A DNA stretch of 59,976 nucleotides from Desulfobulbus sp. (GTDB lineage: Bacteria > Desulfobacterota > Desulfobulbia > Desulfobulbales > Desulfobulbaceae). This document shows positions 53,331-59,976 of this stretch, piece by piece; the first letter of the stretch is position 1; each line of letters opens with the position of its first letter. The stretch is from assembly GCA_028684915.1 (NCBI GenBank), contig JAQUEZ010000017.1, positions 1-59,976 on the forward strand, written 5' to 3'. Under the pieces are notes generated by a model. The model ran no database searches. It saw only the letters and a program-made list of their open reading frames with translations, and was not told where the DNA came from. The translations under genes were made by a program, and so were the position numbers.

Positions 53331-55490
53331 TCAACCAGCCTGCCCGACGACGCCGACCACTGCCAGGGGTAGAATCACCCTGAAAACAGTCCTTCCCGGT
53401 TCCGAATCGACCTCAATTCTACCGCCATGAGCGCGCACTATACCATAGGAAACCGGTAAGCCGAGTCCGGTGCCTTCCACCGCCGACTTTGTGGTAAAAA
53501 AGGGTTCAAAAATGTGGTCGAGATGTTTTGGGGCAATACCGGTTCCCGTATCCCCTATGGCAACAACCAGCTCTTCCTCTACCACGGTCGTGGTCAGGGC
53601 CAGCGTTCCGCCACCGGCAACCATGGCATCACTGGCATTGATGATCAGATTGATAAACACCTGCCGGATCTGATCCTCTACCGCATGGAGCCGAATCGGG
53701 TTCCGACAATACGCCAGAACCACCTGGACCTGTTTTTTCGTCAACAGATTGTGGTGCAGGGTCAATATCTCATCGAGAACCCGATGGGGATCAAAATCCG
53801 TTTTCCGGCCCGAAGACTGCCGGTTGAACTGCTGCAGGTCACGAATCAGTTTGCGCATACGGTCACATTCATTTTCAGCCAACTGCAACAGATTGCTATC
53901 CTCGGCACTCAATCCGGCCCGATGCTGGATATCGCGCAGGGCAAAGCGGATTCCTAGAAGTGGATTCCCGAACTCGTGGGCAATGGAGGCGGCCAGTTTG
54001 CCCATAGCCTCCATCTTCTGCGCATGATGGAGCTGCTCAACTAATTGCTGTTCCCGGGTTATATCCCGACCCATGGCAACCACATTGGTCAACTGACCAT
54101 GTTTATTTAAAATGGGAAAAATAACGGCATCGAGAATGACCCGTCGTCCGGCGGCAGAGATTGGCGCGAAGGTGCCATTCCAGGTTTCACCGTTATGAAT
54201 TTTCTCACGAACCTGATCTATCCGCGACTCCAAATCCAGCTCGGGAAAAAATTCCATAAAATGGTTCCCGATTAGGGTTTCGGCATTGATCCCCATGATC
54301 TGTTCAAAGCCACGGTTGGCATATTCAACCAAGCCGCCTGGATCAACAATCAAAATCAGGGCTGGGGCCTGGCGGACAATTTTATCGAACAGCTGTTTTT
54401 CCTGTTCCAGTTTCTGCTGGCGGCTGATGTCGACAAAAAAGACAATCGCGCCCGTACAGGCATCCCGCTCAATCACGGGATAGGAGCGTAAGGATATCGA
54501 GGCGAAAGCTCCATCGGGCATTTCCAAGGGCATTTCATCGGTAAACTGCGCACTCGACTGGGCTATTGTACCCCGCACCTGCTCCACCAATGGACTGACA
54601 ATCGGACAGCCGTATTCGTTGCCTTCGAGGATTGCCAGAAGGTTGTTTCCCAAGATATCTGCTTGACTCGGAATAGAAAAATAATCACAGGCAAGCTGAT
54701 TGATAAAAATACAGTTTCCCTTAGCATCGACACCAAAAATAGCCGAATCGGTGGCGTCGAAAAACAGGCGCAACCGATCCTCCTGAGTGCGCAGGTCACA
54801 GAAGGCTTGATAACCACTGGAACAGAGTTCGTTCAACGCCAGGGTCATCTGGTCGAGCTCATCGGCCTCTGCTGAAGGGCGTGCAAGCTGGATCGGTATC
54901 GGTTCCCGGCGCTGGATGTCGATCTGTTGCACATGCCGGGCAAGCTGCTCAAGATATTGGGTAATGTTTTTTCGAAAGAGCAGGAGAATAAACCCGGAAA
55001 CCAAAAAAGTTTTCATACTATTGGTTACCAGGAGGATGACAATCCGTCGCAGCATACGCTTGTAGATAGCGTCCAAGGAGGCAACCACCTTTAGACGACC
55101 GATCTCTTCATTGCCACCGCGAATCTGGTGCACTAAGGGAAAGGTCTGGATGATTGTACGGGCAGTTGTGGTTACGCCTTTGGACCAGGCAACACGATGG
55201 TCCATCTCCACCGATGCATAGACGATATCTTCTCGTTTGATGAGCCCCTCGAGTTGCAGGGTCACCTGGAGATCATCAAGGATCCACACACTCTCCTCAA
55301 GCGGTCGCAAGCTGGTCACCTTAATCGACTTGAAGAAAGTATGAATATTTCTAATATCTTGACGAAAATCGAGATAAAGCTGAAGCAGGGTAAAACAGAG
55401 TGCTATCAGCGAACTGAACAGAATAACCCGAAAGGTCAGGCGGTAGGCCAGGCTGTTTTTTTTCCACAACATGGAAGGCAGCAACCCCAC
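53331..55490 (-). CDS. Membrane-bound PAS sensor histidine kinase
   Basis: The 719-residue protein has two membrane spans (about 18-38 and 168-186) around a periplasmic sensor part, a HAMP-like linker, two PAS domains (about 240-360 and 375-490), the dimerisation/phosphoacceptor region with His505 in AHEFGNPLLGIR, and a C-terminal ATPase domain with NASDAM, DTGTGIAP and GTGLGLP. No receiver domain is attached, and no response regulator is adjacent, so its partner is elsewhere. The signal is unknown. The start is GTG at 55490; ATG at 55472 is possible. Confidence 0.92.
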   Translation of the reverse strand: MGLLPSMLWKKNSLAYRLTFRVILFSSLIALCFTLLQLYLDFRQDIRNIHTFFKSIKVTSLRPLEESVWILDDLQVTLQLEGLIKREDIVYASVEMDHRVAWSKGVTTTARTIIQTFPLVHQIRGGNEEIGRLKVVASLDAIYKRMLRRIVILLVTNSMKTFLVSGFILLLFRKNITQYLEQLARHVQQIDIQRREPIPIQLARPSAEADELDQMTLALNELCSSGYQAFCDLRTQEDRLRLFFDATDSAIFGVDAKGNCIFINQLACDYFSIPSQADILGNNLLAILEGNEYGCPIVSPLVEQVRGTIAQSSAQFTDEMPLEMPDGAFASISLRSYPVIERDACTGAIVFFVDISRQQKLEQEKQLFDKIVRQAPALILIVDPGGLVEYANRGFEQIMGINAETLIGNHFMEFFPELDLESRIDQVREKIHNGETWNGTFAPISAAGRRVILDAVIFPILNKHGQLTNVVAMGRDITREQQLVEQLHHAQKMEAMGKLAASIAHEFGNPLLGIRFALRDIQHRAGLSAEDSNLLQLAENECDRMRKLIRDLQQFNRQSSGRKTDFDPHRVLDEILTLHHNLLTKKQVQVVLAYCRNPIRLHAVEDQIRQVFINLIINASDAMVAGGGTLALTTTVVEEELVVAIGDTGTGIAPKHLDHIFEPFFTTKSAVEGTGLGLPVSYGIVRAHGGRIEVDSEPGRTVFRVILPLAVVGVVGQAG

Positions 55491-55530
55491 TTAAAAAACT
55501 CAATCTAAGAAGGCGCAGTCCAAACTGCGT

Positions 55531-56304
55531 TTACGGCGTAATTTCGGTTAACGTCCCGGGAATGCTCTGGTCAGCCAGTAAAATTTTAAGCTCTCGATAT
55601 TCCGTCACAAGAGAACCAGCCTCTTGCCGCACAAGGTCCGGGTGATTGTTGATCTCACTGAGATGGGCCAGGATCAGATGGCGAAGTCGCCCCGCAGCCA
55701 ACTCACCGGCAAAGCGCAGAGAATCAATGTTGGCCAGATGCCCCTGACTGGAGAGCACCCGTTGTTTCAACGGCAGTGGATAAGGCCCCTGCCGCAACAT
55801 CTCCACATCATGGTTGGCCTCGAGAACCAGCGCCTGACACGTCTGAAGATGGTGGCGGATAAGTTTGGTTATTTTACCGGTATCGGTGCAATAGCCTACG
55901 CAAAGTTCGCCATCTCCAACAACAAATCCCACCGGGTCGGCGGTGTCGTGGGACACGGCAAAGGGATGGATGTGCAGATCTTGGATGATAAACGACTCAC
56001 CGGTGGAAAATTCCCTGCGCACCGGGAGCTGCCCCAGGCCCTTTTCTGCAGCACGATAGGTCAGGGCATTGGCATAGATAGGCAAGCCCAGTTTTCTCGC
56101 CAGTACGCCTACGCCTCTTATATGATCGATATGTTCATGGGTTATAACCAGCGCGCTCAGACTGTCGGCAGTTATGCCGATACGCGCCAGCCGGCTAACC
56201 AACTCTTTACCGGAAAAACCGTTATCAATGAGAATTTTGGTAGATCCGGACTCTATCAGGGTACAATTCCCTTTACTGCCGCTACCCAGAACGGAAAATT
56301 TCAC
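55531..56304 (-). CDS. MBL-fold metallo-hydrolase (YycJ/WalJ type)
   Basis: The 257 residues show the metallo-beta-lactamase metal motif THEHIDHI near 56-63 and the later HDTADP and HLSEINNHP positions. [15 protein letters not shown] at the start is typical of the YycJ/WalJ subgroup, thought to be a nuclease-like hydrolase. The start GTG at 56304 overlaps the dut stop by four bases (GTGA), which sets it; longer frames reach 56394. It probably follows dut on one transcript. Confidence 0.85.
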   Translation of the reverse strand: MKFSVLGSGSKGNCTLIESGSTKILIDNGFSGKELVSRLARIGITADSLSALVITHEHIDHIRGVGVLARKLGLPIYANALTYRAAEKGLGQLPVRREFSTGESFIIQDLHIHPFAVSHDTADPVGFVVGDGELCVGYCTDTGKITKLIRHHLQTCQALVLEANHDVEMLRQGPYPLPLKQRVLSSQGHLANIDSLRFAGELAAGRLRHLILAHLSEINNHPDLVRQEAGSLVTEYRELKILLADQSIPGTLTEITP

Positions 56305-56789
56305 GACAGCTGACTGGTTACCGTGGTCACACCGGTATGACCAAAACCACCACTGCCGCGTTCGGTTGCATCTAAGGCCTTTACCACTTGCCAATCAGCC
56401 CGAGCCACCGGGGCCAGGACCAACTGGGCAATCCGATCTCCCCGATTGATGGCATAGCTGTTTTTCCCCAGATTGATCAGCCCGACTTTAATCTCACCAC
56501 GGTAATCGGCATCAATGGTTCCCGGAGCGTTGATCACGGTAATTCCATGTTTGATCGCCAGGCCTGAGCGCGGACGAACCTGAATCTCAAATCCCTGAGG
56601 AATGGCCACGGCAAGGCCACTGGGAATCAAGGCGATGTCGCCTGACTCCAGGATCAATGGCGTGGTAAGTGCTGCACAAACATCCATCCCTGCCGCCAAT
56701 TCGGTTTCATAGGCTGGTAGGGCCAGATCAATCGAGGCCTCTGGATCTACCCAGGTAACGGCCACACGAATACTTTGCATACTGTTCAT
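56301..56789 (-). CDS. dut: Deoxyuridine 5'-triphosphate nucleotidohydrolase (dUTPase)
   Basis: It cleaves dUTP to dUMP, keeping uracil out of DNA. The 162-residue trimeric form has the five dUTPase motifs, including [12 protein letters not shown] (motif 2), [11 protein letters not shown] (motif 3), RGDRIAQLV (motif 4) and the C-terminal [10 protein letters not shown] (motif 5). I chose the ATG at 56789; an ATG at 56780 is possible, and the frame reaches 56852 inside the pnp terminator. It is in the pnp-dut-MBL run. Confidence 0.94.
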   Translation of the reverse strand: MNSMQSIRVAVTWVDPEASIDLALPAYETELAAGMDVCAALTTPLILESGDIALIPSGLAVAIPQGFEIQVRPRSGLAIKHGITVINAPGTIDADYRGEIKVGLINLGKNSYAINRGDRIAQLVLAPVARADWQVVKALDATERGSGGFGHTGVTTVTSQLS

Positions 56790-56820
56790 CACTGGTTGCT
56801 GGTGGGGGATCTTCCCCCTA

Positions 56821-56857
56821 AAAAAAAAGCCGGCACCGCCTCTTGGCGGCAACCGGC
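56821..56857 (-). terminator. Terminator after pnp
   Basis: On the minus strand, AGCCGG-TT-GCCGCC pairs with GGCGG-T-GCCGGCT around a short loop, followed by nine T. It lies just before dut. Confidence 0.85.
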
Positions 56858-56884
56858 TCGTTGCTTACCCAATCACCTTGGATA

Positions 56885-58969
56885 TTATTCCTCGCCTTCC
56901 GCCAATGCAGCCTTGCGACTCAGGCGGATGCGGCCACGGTTATCGATATCGATCACCTTAACCTTGATCACATCGCCTTCCTTGACGATATCGGTCACGT
57001 TCTTGACCCGTTCGTTGGCAAGCTCGGAGATATGGACCATCCCATCCGTACCAGGAAAAATCTGGACAAAGGCGCCGAATTCCTTGATGGTGCGAACCTG
57101 CCCCTCGTAGACCTTACCGACTTCGGGAACAGCGGTTATCTGCTGGATACGAGCAATCAGGGCGTTGGCCGACTCGCAGCTATTGCTGAAGATCTTGATG
57201 GTGCCGTCATCATCGACATCGATCTTGGACTCGAACTCGGTGGTCATCTCGCGGATCACCTTGCCGCCAGGGCCGATGATATCACGAATCTTGTCCGGAT
57301 GGATCTTGATGGTGACATACTTGGGCGCATGCTCTGAGACCACCGCACGCGGTGAACTCAAGGCCTCTTCCATTTTCTCCAGGATATGAAGCCGGCCCTT
57401 TTGGGCCTGAGCCAAGGCACGGGACATAATCTCACGGTCGACACCGTCGATCTTGATGTCCATCTGCAGGCCGGTAATGCCCTTACGGGTACCAACAACC
57501 TTGAAGTCCATGTCGCCAAGATGATCCTCGTCGCCAAGGATATCGGTCAAAACAACGACCTGCTCGCCTTCCTTAATCAGTCCCATAGCCACACCGGAAA
57601 CCGGTGCCTGGATCGGTACACCGGCATCCATCAACGCCAGCGACCCACCGCAAACAGTGGCCATGGAAGAGGAGCCATTGGACTCCAAAACCTCAGAAAC
57701 AACCCGCAGGGTGTAGGGGAAGGCGTCACCGGCGGGAAGAACCGCCTCAATGCCGCGACGGGCCAGGGTACCGTGGCCGATATCGCGACGGCTGGGCCCG
57801 CGCAGAGGCCGAACCTCGCCCACACAGAAAGGCGGGAAGTTGTAATGAAGCATGAAACGGCGGTAAACATCGCCACCAAGGCCTTCAAGATGCTGCTCAT
57901 CACGCTCGCTCCCCAAGGTACAGATGACCAGCGCCTGGGTCTCGCCACGGGTAAACAGGGCGGAACCATGGGCACGAGGCAAGATACCGACCTCGCAGCT
58001 GATGGGACGAACGTCCTCAAAGGAACGACCATCCAGGCGCATACCTTTGCTGACGATGCGATCACGCATAATGTGTTTTTTGTAGCTGCTCAGCAGATCA
58101 GAGACCTGATTCTTTTTGGTCAATTCAGGATCAACCTGCGCCAGGACCTCTTGTTTCAGGCGACTGTAGCGATCAGAGCGCGCCATCTTCTCGGAAATAT
58201 TGACCACCTCGTCCATACCGGCAGCGGCAGCGGCCTCGACCTTGGCCTTCAACTCCAGGTCAATTTCCGGAGCCTTTACCGTTCGTTTGGTCTTCCCGAC
58301 TTCTTCACGCAGCTTCAACTGCATGTCGATCATCGGCTGGATGCCAGTGTGGGCAAAAAAGATGGCTTCAAGGACGGTATCTTCCGCCATCTCGCCGGCC
58401 CGGCCTTCAACCATAACCACCGCATTGCGGGTTCCCGCAACCACCAGATTGATCTCGGCTTTTTCTAACTGTTTCTTGCTCGGATTCAACACGTACTGGC
58501 CGTCGATATACCCAACCCGGGCCGCACCAATCGGTTCCTCAAACGGAACATCGGAAATCATCAGAGCGGTAGATGCGCCGTTCATGGCAAGGACGTCCGG
58601 ATCGTACTCCGAATCCGCAGAAAAGACGGTGGCAATCAGTTGGGTCTCACAGGAATACCCAGGCGCGAACAGCGGCCGCAGGGGACGATCAATCAGGCGG
58701 CAGGTGAGAATCTCTTTTTCGCTGGGACGACCGATTTCACGGCGAAAGTAACTACCGGGAATACGACCGGCCGCATACATGCGCTCTTGATACTCGATGG
58801 TCAGCGGCAAAAAGCCCAAGTCCTTGGGTTCGGAATCGGCAACCACGGTTACCAGCACCTTGGCATCCCCACTGGAGACGACCACCGATCCACTGGCCTG
58901 TTTAGCCATTTTCCCTGTTTCCAGGGTGATTACACGGCCACCTATTTCTGTTTCTACTGTTTTAATCAT
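56885..58969 (-). CDS. pnp: Polyribonucleotide nucleotidyltransferase (PNPase)
   Basis: A 3'-to-5' phosphorolytic exoribonuclease, partner of the RNA degradosome. The 694 residues hold two RNase PH domains (about 1-220 and 305-535), a KH domain (about 550-610; [13 protein letters not shown]) and an S1 domain (about 620-690; [19 protein letters not shown]). The ATG at 58969, with AGGAG seven bases upstream, starts [11 protein letters not shown]; the open frame goes on to 59077 without support. It lies downstream of rpsO, as in many bacteria, with an inverted-repeat element between. Confidence 0.97.
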   Translation of the reverse strand: MIKTVETEIGGRVITLETGKMAKQASGSVVVSSGDAKVLVTVVADSEPKDLGFLPLTIEYQERMYAAGRIPGSYFRREIGRPSEKEILTCRLIDRPLRPLFAPGYSCETQLIATVFSADSEYDPDVLAMNGASTALMISDVPFEEPIGAARVGYIDGQYVLNPSKKQLEKAEINLVVAGTRNAVVMVEGRAGEMAEDTVLEAIFFAHTGIQPMIDMQLKLREEVGKTKRTVKAPEIDLELKAKVEAAAAAGMDEVVNISEKMARSDRYSRLKQEVLAQVDPELTKKNQVSDLLSSYKKHIMRDRIVSKGMRLDGRSFEDVRPISCEVGILPRAHGSALFTRGETQALVICTLGSERDEQHLEGLGGDVYRRFMLHYNFPPFCVGEVRPLRGPSRRDIGHGTLARRGIEAVLPAGDAFPYTLRVVSEVLESNGSSSMATVCGGSLALMDAGVPIQAPVSGVAMGLIKEGEQVVVLTDILGDEDHLGDMDFKVVGTRKGITGLQMDIKIDGVDREIMSRALAQAQKGRLHILEKMEEALSSPRAVVSEHAPKYVTIKIHPDKIRDIIGPGGKVIREMTTEFESKIDVDDDGTIKIFSNSCESANALIARIQQITAVPEVGKVYEGQVRTIKEFGAFVQIFPGTDGMVHISELANERVKNVTDIVKEGDVIKVKVIDIDNRGRIRLSRKAALAEGEE

Positions 58970-59042
58970 GCAAACTCCTGTTCCGGGGTTGCCCGGAATG
59001 TGCTTTGACGGATGACGATGGGACCGGCGCAGCTTGACATTC

Positions 59043-59228
59043 GTCACAAAGGCACAAAGGATGCAGTGACAATCCACATCCTTTGCAAATTTAGACCATT
59101 TCGTAAAACCCCAAGGGCGAGAGCCCCGGGCATCGCGTCAACCGCATATTACAAAACAAAAAAAGGGCGTTCTCGATCCATTGGTACGAGAACGACAATT
59201 CTCTCTGTGTCCTTTGTGTCTTTATGAC
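59043..59228. repeat. Second MITE-like inverted-repeat element (about 186 bp)
   Basis: Its left end (59043-59066, GTCACAAAGGCACAAAGGAT) and right end (59205-59228, read in reverse as GTCATAAAGACACAAAGGAC) are about 80% identical over 24 bases. Inside is a hairpin CGTTCTCG/CGAGAACG near 59168-59194. It shares no sequence with the 160-bp family. Repeats with CACAAAGGACACA at their ends are common in several bacterial genomes. It sits between rpsO and pnp, so it is probably transcribed with them. Confidence 0.7.
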
Positions 59229-59261
59229 CTCCCGCTGCTGCCGCGCGGGCTCATCGTGGGG

Positions 59262-59293
59262 AAAAAAGGGCGACGGACTAGATGCCGCCGCCC
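59262..59293 (-). terminator. Terminator after rpsO
   Basis: On the minus strand a nine-pair stem GGGCGGCGG/CCGTCGCCC (one G-T wobble) is followed by six T, about 18 bp after the rpsO stop. Some readthrough to pnp is possible. Confidence 0.8.
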
Positions 59294-59310
59294 AGAATAC
59301 TACAAACGAA

Positions 59311-59580
59311 TTACTTACGAATACCGAGTTCCTGAATCAGTGAACGGTATTTGTTTACATCTTTTTTCTGGAGATATTTCAGCAAATTACGACGCTGACC
59401 AACCAGCTTCAACAGACCACGGCGGGAATGGTGATCCTTGGCGTGGGTTTTGAAGTGCTCGGTCAAATAGAGAATACGATCGGTCAGCAGGGCAATCTGC
59501 ACCTCGCAGGACCCGGTGTCATTCTCGTGAGTTTTGAATTTTTCAATAATTGCTTGGGTTTTCTCAGTTGTTTGCGCCAT
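59311..59580 (-). CDS. rpsO: Ribosomal protein S15
   Basis: The 89-residue primary-binding protein of the 30S subunit fits the family along its length: [41 protein letters not shown] is the core (only the ends are listed here: [13 protein letters not shown] and HHSRRGLL). The ATG is at 59580. truB is upstream and pnp downstream, the common order. Confidence 0.97.
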   Translation of the reverse strand: MAQTTEKTQAIIEKFKTHENDTGSCEVQIALLTDRILYLTEHFKTHAKDHHSRRGLLKLVGQRRNLLKYLQKKDVNKYRSLIQELGIRK

Positions 59581-59698
59581 GGCGTTTCTTCTCTTCCTTC
59601 TGCTACCAGAAAAGCATATCCCTCAGCCTTTACTGGAGTCTGGATGTTGTGTCCCTTATCCCGAATCAGAGGGTCGATACGGGGGAACGGCTCTATCT

Positions 59699-59728
59699 TC
59701 TATACTCGACGGTTGTTCACCGAGGCAA
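59699..59728 (-). promoter_or_regulatory. Possible promoter of rpsO
   Basis: On the minus strand TTGCCT (59723-59728) and TATAGA (59699-59704) are 18 bases apart. The -35 is poor, and the pair overlaps the space just before the truB stop, so the call is tentative. Confidence 0.35.
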
Positions 59729-59730
59729 GT

Positions 59731-59976
59731 TTAAATCGACGTGGAATCGACAAGCGCGAGCATGTCGCTGATACTGCGTCTGGAGGTACAGAGATGCGAA
59801 AAGCCCTCGTCGCCGAAAAGATCATCGCCGGAAAGACACTGTTCGACCTGAAAAGGGCCGCTTGCGGTTCGCCGCAGGCTAATCAGATGAGCGCCACAGC
59901 CAAGACTCCTACCGATATCGGCAGCAAGCACACGGACATAGGTCCCCCGACTGCAGCAAACTTCCACCTCAAGTTG
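59731..59976 (-). CDS. truB: tRNA pseudouridine-55 synthase, C-terminal part (cut by the window end)
   Basis: Only the last 81 residues are present; the 5' part lies beyond the window. The visible piece has the TruB pattern [35 protein letters not shown], here split as [12 protein letters not shown] and [13 protein letters not shown], plus a C-terminal PUA-like part. It modifies U55 of tRNA. It precedes rpsO in the usual order. The catalytic Asp is outside the window. Confidence 0.9.
   Translation of the reverse strand, partial: QLEVEVCCSRGTYVRVLAADIGRSLGCGAHLISLRRTASGPFQVEQCLSGDDLFGDEGFSHLCTSRRSISDMLALVDSTSI

Noticed and set aside
57386..58468. A 360-codon plus-strand open frame opposite pnp
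   Set aside because: Antisense to a clear PNPase gene; no domain, no ribosome site.
1..59976. tRNA, rRNA, CRISPR arrays, phage genes or transposase genes
   Set aside because: No cloverleaf T-loop signals, no regularly spaced repeats and no transposase or phage motifs were found by eye on either strand.

Overview
This window is a gene-dense bacterial chromosome segment. The best single clue to its owner is the dissimilatory sulfite reductase operon dsrA-dsrB-dsrD on the minus strand (32314-35103). DsrD beside dsrAB marks the reductive sulfite reductase of sulfate reducers and sulfur disproportionators. The UbiD-type long decarboxylase, separate AtpZ/AtpI/AtpB/AtpE genes, kdsD, BamD and a lipoprotein point to a Gram-negative anaerobe. 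I infer Desulfobacterota, most likely the Desulfobulbales/Desulfobulbaceae group; this is inference from gene content and from protein resemblance recalled from memory, without a database search.

Layout: 1-1000 holds a cut-off gene, an unknown gene and a 55-codon zinc-knuckle gene preceded by Fur-like boxes. 1045-4691 (minus) has gapA, glgA and aroK. 4832-11551 (plus) is a long run: cbpA-cbpM, rmuC, a glycine-zipper lipoprotein, yjbQ, a small acidic protein, ubiD, rluB and an IHF/HU gene. 11573-16904 (minus) has rimO with a phosphorylase, the ATP synthase Fo genes atpZ-atpI-atpB-atpE, and hemL. 17169-19395 (plus) has trxA, trxB and bamD. 19414-21016 (minus) is an APH-like/AAA kinase pair. 21508-26162 (plus) is secDF, a YkgJ-type cysteine cluster protein, an HD hydrolase and a HAD hydrolase. 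A DUF4388-type gene (minus) then diverges from a 793-residue membrane protein with an E2-like N-terminus (27039-29420). 29451-35103 (minus) is kdsD, acuI/yhdH, birA and the dsr operon, and 35315-42544 (minus) is pgi, rpe, dprA, rpoD and dnaG. The rest mixes an unknown gene, a diadenylate-cyclase-like protein, upp, udg, ftsB, a DUF523 gene, tatC, serS, ddl, rpsU, xerD, a PAS histidine kinase, an MBL hydrolase, dut, pnp, rpsO and the 5'-truncated truB.

Most genes are housekeeping or energy genes. The less ordinary content is: (1) a family of at least six MITE-like intergenic elements, full length 158-164 bp, with 16-bp imperfect terminal inverted repeats and, in five copies, 6-8 bp direct repeats at their edges; three copies supply or form the stop codon of the upstream gene; (2) a membrane-anchored protein whose N-terminus looks like a ubiquitin-conjugating (E2) fold lacking the active-site cysteine; (3) a DAC-domain protein whose RHR motif reads RYN; (4) a tiny iron-regulated-looking zinc-knuckle protein; (5) a second, different inverted-repeat element between rpsO and pnp; (6) a perfect hairpin between dsrB and dsrD.

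No rRNA, tRNA, CRISPR array, insertion sequence or prophage was seen.
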